From: Phialocephala subalpina
Taxonomy: Eukaryota; Ascomycota; Leotiomycetes; Helotiales; Mollisiaceae
Reading direction: 5' to 3'
Assembly (NCBI GenBank): GCA_900073065.1
Contig: FJOG01000020.1
Coordinates: 1,219,344 to 1,266,389, forward strand
DNA length: 47,046 nt
Shown here: positions 11,300 to 23,632 of the stretch, piece by piece
How positions within the stretch are numbered: position 1 is the first letter of the stretch
Layout: each line of letters begins with the position of its first letter
Notes under the pieces: generated by a model
What the model was told of the DNA's origin: nothing
Databases searched by the model: none
What the model saw: the letters and a program-made list of their open reading frames with translations, nothing else
Translations under genes and position numbers: made by a program

Positions 11300-12408
11300 A
11301 ACATTGCATACGCTGCTCGCCAGCTGCATAGCGATGCTTGTCACAAACTTGTCTGCACGGCCGACATCTCCGCCGCCTCGTGAGAAGAAGAAGCTGGCTC
11401 CGAGACATTTTTGGCCAAAGTATCTACGGGCGACCGTTCGAGTGATTGTGGACTTCCCCGTCCCGGCTAAGCCGTTTAGCCAGAAGATGCAGCGCTCATC
11501 TTGTCTATCTGCCCAGTTGTATATCTCTTGAAGCAAGTCGACTCGGGTGTCGGGGAGCCAGATAAGTGCGTGCTGTTTGTTGTATGAATTGAACGGCGCA
11601 TCGATAGCGGATGGAAGACGATCGAGTCCTGAGTTGCCGGTCAGCGCTCGCTTGGATCACTATACCAGATATCGAATTGAAGTTGTGCGCTTACCCTTTG
11701 AAGGTTTATTGAACTCCTCCCGGAGCCGGATTAACGCATTATCTCTCCCTTCGTCATAGATAAGTGGCATATAGACATCAAATATGCCTAGTAATGAGTA
11801 TGCTTTGTCTTCTTCGCGTGTGGTCTAGCGATTTTCTGCCCATAATAATCGCTCATCGACTCCGAACTGAGACAAAGGCGCTCCGTGAAGCGCCGAAACA
11901 GCAATTCCCGTTATCTCGTGAACTTGTCGCTCTAGAGTTCTCTTATCGCCTAGTCGTTTGCCTTCTCGGGAGAAGAATTCAATTGAACTCGGGGCAAGGA
12001 GCTCTTGAAGGGTCTAACCCCGAGTGAACCATCTGCTTGCCCGAAAAGACGATTCCCAAGCAAAATCGGAGAATAAAGTACTTACTTCCACCTTGGTTGT
12101 CAAAACAACAGATAGATAGACGTAGCATTTAGCTGCGTTACGGTACCAGCGAAACATGGAGTTGATGGCCTCTGCGAGTTTCGTATTGTTCGATTTGTCG
12201 ATGTAACATGTGTCTATCCAAAAGTATTGCAAGCCATCGCGGCTGGCCGCATCTCCGCAGAACTGGATCTTGCTATAACTAGCCTTGCTCTTTCCGGTAC
12301 CGTCCATTAGGTCTCGAAAGGTGACCTCCTCTGTATCCACTCCCCATGGTCGCCGAAATCCTTGGTCAGACTGAACTCACCAGCGCTGTTGCGTTCTAGA
12401 AGACGCAT
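11300..12408 (-). pseudogene. HET-NACHT incompatibility (NLR) gene, truncated and mutated
   Basis: Reading from the ATG at 12408, the start matches HET-domain proteins (Met-Arg-Leu-Leu-Glu-Arg-Asn). A small deletion with frameshift near 12350 removes the usual Ser-His-Thr part just before Trp-Gly. HET continues through Asp-Gly-Leu-Gln-Tyr-Phe-Trp-Ile-Asp-Thr-Cys-Tyr-Ile-Asp-Lys. Two nonsense codons follow: TAG at 12014-12016 where the family has Trp, and TAG at 11825-11827 where Gln is expected; both fit RIP. A 66-nt intron (11694-11629) leads to the NACHT start with P-loop Gly-Leu-Ala-Gly-Thr-Gly-Lys-Ser-Thr and a Phe-Phe-Phe-Ser-Arg-Gly motif. Homology stops at Gln-Leu-Ala-Ser-Ser-Val near 11300, so the rest of NACHT and any C-terminal repeats are missing. 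HET-NACHT-repeat genes control vegetative incompatibility in ascomycetes; this copy cannot make a full product. Confidence 0.85.
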
Positions 12409-12856
12409 GATTTAGACCAGATTTCGAAAATGCCAGGAAAAGGGGTTATCAGCGAATATTTGTCGCAGAGTCGGCATGCTTGCGACGTTGTTTGTTGAGT
12501 TGGGAGTGGAGGTTGAACCCAGGCTGGCGTTCATCTTGACTGAGCTGCAGGTGCAGCCTCGCGGTGGTATCGTCGGGCGCGCAAAAGGTACCTAATCGCT
12601 GTAGAAGGTCATGGCTGGTTGTCTACAATTTTCGACGTTCACGCGTGACTGAGCGATGATTTTTTTTCTTGTCGCTGAAGGCGTATCTCGATAGAGAAGC
12701 ACAAAGAGGATGATGCAATTCCGCGAGCCAGAATAGCTAACTTCTATGGAAAGCGAAGAGTGGAACCTTCGTGATCTCTTAATCCTTAGGCAGAAATTCA
12801 GGTTTGAGAAGAAAACCAGCTAAGCCATAATAGCTCTAGTCTCGCAAGAGAGTGAC
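12409..12856. other. Intergenic between HET-NACHT remnant and BIR-like gene
   Basis: This is the upstream region of both divergent units. There is no open frame with domain content, and I see no repeat ends. Confidence 0.5.
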
Positions 12857-13537
12857 ATGGGTACAGTAGTGTGGCGGACTGTACCACAGAGAGGGAGAGA
12901 GAGAATCAGAAAAGAAGAGCGGATGGCTCCAAAGACGCGGTCGATGACTGCAGTTGGGGAGAAGAGGCCCTCTCTTACAGACGACTCGAATCCTTTCTCT
13001 CCGCTAGTATCACGGCTTTCTTCACACTCTCGCTCGCCAACCCGGACACGCTCCCCCTCACCACCACAATCTCCAGAATCACTGTTCTCGTCGACATCTT
13101 CGCTATCAACCCTACCCTCTAACCTCAACACAATATCCTCCCGTATAAAATCGTACGCCAGCTGGCCCCGTCAACACCTCTCCCCCACGAAGCTCGCCGC
13201 TGCCGGCTTCTTCCACCAGACCTTGGGCGACTACGAAGACCACGAAGACCTCGTAGAATGCGCCTTTTGTGATGCACAGTTTCATAGCTGGGTCGACAAG
13301 GAACTCCCTGTCGAACAGTTGATGTTAGACCATGAGGGCGACTGCTTGTGGCCCGAACTGAGGGCCGACTTCTACAACCACCTTCCTTTGCTCGCACCCC
13401 CGAACACCGCAACACCTCGTACACCAAACAAGACCCTTACGCTTGCCATACCCCCTACACCGAAAAAACAGCTTCCCAGCCGCATACCTCGACCCCGACA
13501 TCACTTCTTGAACTGCTCTCTTCAAAAAGAGCCATGA
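12857..13537 (+). CDS. BIR-like (inhibitor-of-apoptosis type) zinc-binding protein
   Basis: The 226-codon frame has a Ser/Pro-rich, probably disordered N-terminus (to about residue 90) and then one BIR-like domain (about 95-165): Arg-Ile-Lys-Ser-Tyr-Ala-Ser-Trp-Pro, Leu-Ala-Ala-Ala-Gly-Phe-Phe, and Cys135-X2-Cys138 with Trp145. In canonical BIR domains the third ligand is a His about 17 residues after the second Cys, followed by Cys six to seven residues later. Here the aligned position is Leu155, with a His at 159 and Cys at 163, so the zinc site is altered. The start could be at 12923 (residue 23, Met-Ala-Pro-Lys), whose context looks equally good. The 3' end overlaps the antisense frameshifted gene by 83 bp, and a neighbouring plus frame also looks coding after 13380, so the C-terminus is uncertain. 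Confidence 0.65.
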   Translation: MGTVVWRTVPQRGRERIRKEERMAPKTRSMTAVGEKRPSLTDDSNPFSPLVSRLSSHSRSPTRTRSPSPPQSPESLFSSTSSLSTLPSNLNTISSRIKSYASWPRQHLSPTKLAAAGFFHQTLGDYEDHEDLVECAFCDAQFHSWVDKELPVEQLMLDHEGDCLWPELRADFYNHLPLLAPPNTATPRTPNKTLTLAIPPTPKKQLPSRIPRPRHHFLNCSLQKEP

Positions 13538-14570
13538 AATCGGCCTTCATGTTTCCAAGTCCACCCACGTCAGAAGCTGGCAATCTCGGTAGGTCTGCTC
13601 TCTCGGGGTCCGGATTCGTCATGTTGAGATCATACCAGTATGCCGATACCATGCCTGAGTAATCGAGTCTCAGTCTCTGCGCCGTAATGCCGGGATACCT
13701 CAGCACCTCGAGCTGGCGCATCCTCTCGAAGCTTTGGTTCTTGCCACTTGGTCTCTCACGGGCACTTTTGAGAACCAACCCATCACTGAACTCGCAGAAA
13801 ATGATTTCAAACCCCATCTCCATTCTCACAAACCCCTCAATTCCCCACTTCGCTCCAAGGTCACAGAGGTCTTGACCGCGTCTAAAGTCGCCGAACGCAG
13901 GGCCATCATCGCCGTCAGTCATATTACGCAGAAAGATAGTCTTGTGTATCGAGAGTTCCCATCGTGGTCTTCCCCGCTGACATCCCATCTATATAAACCA
14001 GATTCGTAAGAGGTCGGGTCGTCCGGTAGATGTGAAGGTAGCCTCTCGAAAAGTCTGGTTCATCGTCCTCGTCATCCATGCTTTGTATCCCATCCACAGT
14101 CTCTGCCCAGGTCAACTCGAAGGGAGGTGGAGGAGGACCCTCTCCAGGTTTGCCGGGACGTTCTGGTCGCTCAGGATCCCCAGGTTTTCCAGGCCTCCTC
14201 CCAGGTGGTCTGCCTGGGAAAGCTCGAGCGAACATCTCTGCATGTTCGATCTCGAATGCAAGTCCATGCCCTTTACTGCTCGTTCACCTTCCGCGCCGCG
14301 AATGCCTCAAGCTCTTCTGCGTTGCCATTACTAGTCTCTGCTTTTGAAGATGCATCGATCGTAGACTGACTTATAAAGACCAGTCCATTGCCCCTCCCGC
14401 ATTTCGCAGACTCTCTGGTTCGGAAGATGGGTGACGCCCATGAAGTGGATGTGGTGGCAAGTCATTCCGAATTACTATGAAGGCATGGACTGCGGCGTTG
14501 TAATTGGTGCAGGAAGTTAATGTCGCGACGTCGAATCGTTGGTGAAGCTGTGCGGGTGGTAGAAGACATG
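13455..14570 (-). pseudogene. Frameshifted fungal hypothetical gene
   Basis: Four consecutive minus-strand frames join into one protein-like string with no stop inside each part. About 14560-14375 has Ser-Cys-Thr-Asn-Tyr-Asn-Ala-Ala-Val-His. About 14420-14276 has Asn-Gly-Leu-Val-Phe-Ile-Ser-Gln-Ser-Thr and ends at TAA 14275-14273. About 14265-13940 has Ala-Phe-Glu-Ile-Glu-His-Ala-Glu-Met-Phe, a Gly/Pro/Arg-rich stretch, and Leu-Val-Tyr-Ile-Asp-Gly-Met-Ser-Ala-Gly-Lys-Thr. About 13950-13455 has Trp-Gly-Ile-Glu-Gly-Phe-Val-Arg-Met-Glu. The last switch is explained by one extra T near 13932. The motifs belong to a fungal family of unknown function that I know only as hypothetical proteins. Small indels rather than RIP stops have broken it. 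Sequencing error at one site is possible but not at three. Confidence 0.6.
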
Positions 14571-15082
14571 AAATGTCGGTCGTCGCTCAGAACTGACAAT
14601 TGCTATATATGAGATGCGTTCAAGGATCCGTGTAGTCGATATCGCCGAAGAGACGTATCACCACGTTCAATGAAGGTAGCCGAGGTTGGTGACATGACAA
14701 ATGTTTGATTGGCATGGGAAGGAGTGAACGAGGTGGAAAGGCAGAAGTTCTGTGAATATTTCAGGGTCCTGGTCATCGCAACAAGGCATATAATGCCATT
14801 TGACTAGTTAATCCGTCCATCATAGCTACTGTGCTAGCCTGCTTAGAAATGTGGGTCGGCTCAAAAATTATTGATTGTTCGGAATTGAAGCCGATTTTGA
14901 ATTCTACTGTAGCTTCAACCTCAAAAGCTTCCCACCCAAGCATTGTAATTCGTACACCCATTTTTTAAATTTGTCTTCGCACAAATTGAAGTTCCCTTTC
15001 CACCCTTAACTATAATACCATTCCCTAAGCACACTGACCTTCGGTTCTCCTGTTTGTCCATCAAACGGCTGATTCCAATGAT
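14571..15082. other. Intergenic, nothing recognised
   Basis: The composition is balanced, with no domain-bearing frame; a 62-codon minus frame at 14773-14961 has no support. No repeat ends are seen. Confidence 0.45.
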
Positions 15083-15193
15083 TTATGCCTTCAACAATAG
15101 TAGAACTAACTTACTCTGCACAAAATTAGGTTCTTTCCGAAGAGATGTGTTCTTGCTGGTAGAGATTGCCAAGAATAGGGATCCTCTACACGT

Positions 15194-15236
15194 GTAATAA
15201 GGGAATCGATTATTATGGCATGCGTTTGGTAAGGCA
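15194..15236 (+). repeat. Left target duplication and terminal inverted repeat
   Basis: Target duplication GTAATAAG occupies 15194-15201, and TIR 15202-15236 begins GGAATCGATT and ends GGTAAGGCA. A weaker similarity to the opposite arm continues inward for about 20 bp (CGGAGG, then GAC). Confidence 0.85.
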
Positions 15237-16040
15237 CCTGGCAGCAACCGGAGGAACTCGGGCTGACTAATTTCGCTTAATCACGTGGCGTATTGAACTA
15301 GCTAATAAAGGGAGTGCACGTGCGCTCGGCCTTAATTACTTCGTGCTGACGGCCCTGATACCGGGCTTAGCCAATTACTTAATAGTGTAACCACACTTAC
15401 TATCAATCCTTTACTCTTAGCTCACTTTTTACCTCAACTATGGACGTCGTCTCTGCTTTACCCCGTGATACTAATCACGTGCGACAGCTTCTTTTTACTT
15501 TACCAGTCCCCTTCTCACTTAGTCCAGCCAATTACAAGCTGTTCTAGCTCTTTATCGATAACGTCTACTAAATTCGCACTTCAAGTGACGTCAGATTTCG
15601 CCAACGCGATAGCCGCCTCGCTCACGTGCGCCACTAAGTAATCTGCCGATTTAAGCGAGCACGTGCTGCACTTTTAGCAAGCCAAGGCAAGCGCGCTAGC
15701 TTTTCTAAGCGCGTAGTAAGTGGCTGTGACGTCGGTTTTGCTCTTTTAGCTTATCACGTGATCTGGAAGCGAAGCTAGTCACGAGCGAGACTCTAAATTC
15801 AATCCGAACCCGGTTCTTTGAGGTCTCTAGTTCGCTAGATGAGGAGGCACGTGAGCGATTACTACGTCGCTGGGAAGCAGAGTTAGCTGACTATACGAGT
15901 GCTTTCATTGGTCGATCGGTGACGGAGTGGTTAGAGCGGGACGATGCGGTTATCCTGTTCCAATTAGGCTTAGTGCGCTGCGTCGGCTCAATTAACCTCC
16001 GTGGATGCCTCACCAAACGCATGCCATAATAATCGATTCC
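15202..16040 (+). mobile_element. 839-bp TIR DNA element with 8-bp target duplication
   Basis: Perfectly placed inverted repeats of 35 bp (15202-15236 and 16006-16040) match with one mismatch; the core reads GGAATCGATTATTATGGCAT. They are flanked by identical GTAATAAG on both sides (15194-15201 and 16041-16048). An 8-bp duplication fits hAT, Merlin, P or MULE-like families; the GG ends do not settle which. No transposase is encoded, so it would move in trans. The interior carries a decayed protein-like frame and seven CACGTG sites. It interrupts a small minus-strand ORF. Confidence 0.85.
15440..16029 (+). pseudogene. Decayed cargo ORF inside the TIR element
   Basis: From ATG 15440 the frame reads as ordinary protein but has TAG at 15545-15547 (after Lys-Leu-Phe), a TAA soon after, and further stops, ending at TAG 15776. 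A second plus frame (15730-16029) is open for 99 codons and clearly coding in character, with Leu-Asp-Glu-Glu-Ala-Arg-Glu-Arg-Leu-Leu-Arg-Arg-Trp-Glu-Ala-Glu-Leu and a Val-Thr-Glu-Trp-Leu-Glu-Arg-Asp-Asp segment. It ends at a TAA inside the right TIR. The two overlap at 15730-15775, so one frameshift and several RIP-like stops separate this from an intact product of roughly 195 residues. A CCAAT box lies at about 15369 upstream of the ATG. The family is not recognised; it has no transposase motifs. Confidence 0.55.
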
Positions 16041-16048
16041 GTAATAAG
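16006..16048 (-). repeat. Right terminal inverted repeat and target duplication
   Basis: TIR 16006-16040 is the reverse complement of the left arm with one difference (G for A near its inner end). Target duplication GTAATAAG follows at 16041-16048. Confidence 0.85.
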
Positions 16049-16226
16049 ACGAACTTCTGATGGGCCGATTGATATTCCTAGCTTGCTCTCTGTTGTATCT
16101 TATTAGTATCAAGCAAATTCCGTCATCTGTAAGGGCGTAGATCTTACTAATATGCTCCGAAAGCTTTTCACGGCATTCCGTCCTCCATCTGGCGCGATCT
16201 AGGTTACTTGGTCGAGGCAAAGCCAT

Positions 16227-16827
16227 TTTTTTTAATAGTCGGGTATATTCATAATTGAACTTGCCTTAATTGTTTATATAGCTTGAATTGATGAAGCATC
16301 GCCCTACGGGTCCCTCTCTGAACTATCTATTTTTATGGGGATCCCTTTCTGGCTCCCTCTGTATAGCGAGTGTTAATACACAAATTTAGAAGAGCGAAGC
16401 ACTGTCTGACGGGAGATTACAGCACAGCCTCTGAATAACTACAGGTCATCCGCCATTTCTAACGCAATATAATGCTCGGCTTGCACATTGAAATGAACGC
16501 CCTTCCTTCTCCTGCGCCAGGAGATGCGAATCTCTAAGTGAAGGGTAACGTGACCGTCCCGCACCAGACCATCGCATCTTCCTCCGGCTTTACGAAATTG
16601 CAGTGCCTGGATTTCTGCAGTTGCCTGCTTGACTAGTAATGATACTGAAAGCGACTTCCGAAGCGTAGTCTCCGATATACTTCGCTCTTTCAGGCTTGGC
16701 TTATGGTTGAAGGAGTTGGGAATTCGAGACGCGGCGGCTGCTGGCTATTGAGGATGAAGGTAGTCTCAACGGCTCTCTAATCTAGTCGTAGCGGCCCGTA
16801 TAGCCAAGTCACATCGCAGCTTCTAAG
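16227..16827. other. Intergenic, nothing recognised
   Basis: This lies between the disrupted small gene and the 3' end of the kinase pseudogene. It may include the kinase's former 3' region, but I see no homologous reading frame. Confidence 0.45.
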
Positions 16828-20614
<3,787 letters not shown>

Positions 20615-20950
20615 GGCGCTTAACAGATGCTACTGAAGATGGATCGGCTATAACGCAAGTCGAGACTAAGTCGGGTGAGGTTCTTGGAGAGATGCGTGTC
20701 TAAAGGATCACATTAGCTTCTATTATGAATAGAAGGAGTTTAGGCGAGGTTGCGGTTAATGATCTCCTTAGCACACTCCTTATGGCGAGGGAATCTTATA
20801 AGTAGTGCTGGGACTTTATCTAGGGCTACTGACTAATCATCTAGACGGACGGGATATTAGCGGTGTCGTATACACGTAGAGAGGCATACGAAGGGCCGGT
20901 TAACAAATTGAGCCTTAGTCCGTGTATTTAATCACGTGAAACTTTAAACA
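20615..20950. other. Upstream region of the kinase pseudogene
   Basis: No gene is recognised. It contains the former promoter, with a CACGTG at about 20934-20939. Confidence 0.45.
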
Positions 20951-21259
20951 TCGTGAAGTTCGACATTTTACTTCACAATAAACAACCTTAATATCAATGC
21001 ATTAAACTACATTATAAGCTTTAAACGCTCCTACACGTCCGAAGCTGATAAAGGCAACTTCCTTGGATATATTGACGATGGCGAAGACATTATACCGGCG
21101 GTAAAGAAGGCCAAGATCAACATTAAAATAGCGCGTGGAATTAAGAAGCGCGATAACGAGAACACTTCCTACTGCAATCACAACAACATACTAACGCCCT
21201 CTCTTCACGACCGAACGACTATACAACCGAAAAGCGGAAGACATCAGGTTCTTCACCTC
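20951..21259 (+). other. Open stretch without start codon, unknown coding remnant
   Basis: A plus frame is open from just after a TGA near 20951 to a TAG at about 21257-21259. It lacks an initiating Met, is rich in Lys, Asp and Asn and includes Gly-Asn-Phe-Leu-Gly-Tyr-Ile-Asp-Asp-Gly-Glu-Asp. It runs directly into the dispersed repeat, whose other frames continue as Ser/Asp-rich sequence. It is probably an exon or ORF fragment of the same repeated unit. Not recognised. Confidence 0.3.
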
Positions 21260-21597
21260 TAGCTCCACAATTTACCCCTTGTCTATAACGTCTGATTCTG
21301 CTTCACAGTCCGATTCTTACTCTGCTGCTATAATCTCCTCGTCGATAGTATCCATACTACTCCCATAATCTCCTCGTCGATATCGTCCGATTTCTGCTCA
21401 CGTTCCGAATTTGGCCTTTTACTCTACTCTACGGCATCTACCTCTACAATAAACGACCCGCTCGTCGACAAACGACCTCCTTGAGAGACGATTCTTAGGG
21501 TCAAATCGATTCCCACGCTCTTCCTTTTCTCAATGACGGTGATTTACCCAGGCGACTTCTAACTTGTCTCGCCTCGAGAGTGGATAATTCACTCGAA
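21246..21597. repeat. Dispersed direct repeat, copy B
   Basis: This is homologous to 3316-3706 in the same orientation and is the less mutated copy (more C and G retained). It lacks the roughly 45-bp insertion of copy A near CTCAAT. Within it, a short internal duplication (CTCCTCGTCGATA) occurs twice at about 21327-21380. Homology ends at CACTCGAA, immediately before the AreA-like fragment. Confidence 0.75.
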
Positions 21598-21599
21598 CA

Positions 21600-22035
21600 A
21601 GAAAACAACAATAGGATATAACAAAGCACGGATTTCAATTTCCTTCGAGGGACCGGCGGATATACGACAACAGTAGCAAGTGGGTTCCTCTCGCAAGTCG
21701 TAATTAGCACGCCATTCCGGATGGATTGGCACTAGCACAGAGGACAAGCTGGATTTCTTTGGTGGTGGAAAGCGCGAGAGCGTCTCTCCTCTATAGAAGG
21801 ACGATACCTCAAACTTAGAGCCCAATAGCCTAGACAAGATAGAGAAGAAGGATCCTTTGACCACTCAAATATGGCGGCTATACAGCAAGACAAAGAAGCA
21901 ACTACCAAATCAAAAGCGCATAGAGAGCTTATTAGGCGCCTACTAGCTATGAATCTACAGAAAGCAAAAGCAAGAGAATGCTACTTAGTATATTGGAATT
22001 TCATAATACTTGAGCACAAGATATTATTTAATTGA
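21600..22035 (+). pseudogene. Remnant resembling the AreA N-terminal (DUF1752-type) domain
   Basis: A plus frame reads through Gln/Ser-rich sequence with TAG at 21674, TAA at 21701 and TAG at 21794, each explicable as a mutated Gln codon. It then reaches [20 protein letters not shown] and Pro-Asn-Gln-Lys-Arg (21845-21920). That resembles the conserved N-terminal block of AreA-type GATA nitrogen regulators. A frameshift near 21930 moves to another plus frame with [10 protein letters not shown], which ends at TGA about 22033. No GATA zinc finger follows. It is therefore a fragment, perhaps duplicated from a functional gene elsewhere. The minus frame 21589-21864 is its shadow. Confidence 0.5.
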
Positions 22036-23632
22036 TTCAATTTAAGTTATTACGGCGGAACTCGAGCGTACTAAGTAGGATTAAACAGTAATAAACGTAC
22101 TTAAATTAGAATAATAAGCAACGGGATACTATAAACCTCGATGAGTTCATTTTCACTAATAGCGTTTCAACTTTAATAAAACTATTACAGTAAAGCGTTT
22201 GCTTCTTCTCATCCGATTTACCTCTTATTTCGTGCGAACATTTTCGACTATATATAACGAGTAGCGTTTGCATGTAGCCTTTTCCTTTTCTAGCATCTAC
22301 TTGCCTTTAGTATTATCCCTAGCGAGGACTCATTTATTCCGGGCTTACTCCTACTTAATCCGCCTTTACTACGCATCGCCGATTACGTCGATCTTCGCGA
22401 ATAAATAGGATTAATAAAATAAGTAATTAGAGTTTCTTAATGGTTTAAAGGATATAGTTAAATGCCAGCGAGGTAAGGCTAATAAAAGTAGAGAGTAATT
22501 AGGCCGAAAATGGCGTTAGAGGAAGTAAAAGGAAAAAGCGAACGTTATAAAGTATATAAAGGTAATTATTGATAACGATATTAAAATAAGTGTGAAATGG
22601 GTTATTATTAGTAATATTAACGTGGCTATTTAATTGATTAAAGTTTAGACGAAAATATTATTTTGCTCACGAAAATATATTATAATATATTAAGTATTTA
22701 TAATAATAACGTATTTATTATAACTTATTTTATTTATAAAGTTTTAAAGGAAATAAAAATATAAAAATATAAGATAATTATTTCGTTTATAAGAGAAAAT
22801 CAAATACTCGAAAAAGAATTTGCATTTTATTAGAAAGTATAAAATAATCTTTATTTTCATAATAATATATTTATAAGACTAAAATCCGCTTAATTCCCTT
22901 TTAAAGCTTTATATTATATGATTATAACTATTACTCCTCTCGTTTGAAAATATAACGCGAGGAAATAAAAAAGAAAATCGGGAATAAAATTTAATAGATT
23001 TGGTAATTAGCCTTTAAGAGTAATAATAAATAGCTTTTTTAATCGTAAATAAACTTTTAATCTTTTAATTTGCTATAATATTAACTCCGAAATTCGAATT
23101 AATATAATAAAAACGCCAAAACTATTAATTAGTATACTAATATATTATTTATCTTAGCCTCGCGAATTAAACTTAATAACGAAGCTAATTTTATTTCGAT
23201 TATTGGGAGGATTTAAGCTCGGGCTTATATAACGAGATCTCGTATAAAATTAATTAATCACTTAATAATCGTTTATCTTCAAATTAATTACTCTAAGAAT
23301 TTATAGTATTCTTTTTTCAATCGACTTCTAATCGTAATCATAAATATAAAATCGGGATTTTTATTCGCGTATTATTTAATATCTTTTTAATATTTAATTA
23401 AATTAAATATTTGATATTAATTAGTAAAAGCTTATAAATTATTAAATAAGATAAAGCGAAAAGTAAATCGCAAATCGCTAAAGCGTATTCTTTTTCCGTT
23501 ATAATTACGAAAACCTATATTAACCTTTAATTTAAATATCGCTATAACGTTATAATTAAAGATATTATTAAATAAATTGAATTATATATCCGCGAGATAA
23601 TATGTATTTATTATATATTTAAAGCTAAAAAT
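22036..23632. other. RIP-degraded block, no gene
   Basis: AT-saturated from about 22600, with stops in every frame. Nothing is recognised in it. Confidence 0.5.

Larger units (their letters stand above)
15083..16226 (-). pseudogene. Small gene split by the TIR element
   Basis: From ATG 16226 a minus frame runs 59 codons to the right edge of the inserted element (178 bases up to 16049, plus the 8-bp duplication). Beyond the element's left edge the same phase continues from 15193 to a TAA at 15085-15083. Without the insert and one copy of the duplication, the frame would be an uninterrupted 98 codons. A GTAAGT near 15111-15106 could instead be a splice donor leading to further exons. The N-terminus is basic, with Arg-Trp-Arg-Thr-Glu-Cys-Arg-Glu. 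I do not recognise the family. The frame also reads on into the insert (to 15891), which is a chance extension. Confidence 0.5.

Noticed and set aside
13125..13427. Minus frame antisense to the BIR-like domain
   Set aside because: Shadow of the plus-strand gene; no homologous wording.
15891..16226. 111-codon minus frame taken as one intact gene
   Set aside because: Its last third lies inside the TIR element; the original frame leaves the element on the far side at 15193.
21589..21864. Minus frame of 91 codons with several Cys residues
   Set aside because: The opposite strand carries a better-supported AreA-like frame whose stops fit RIP; the minus frame has no domain.
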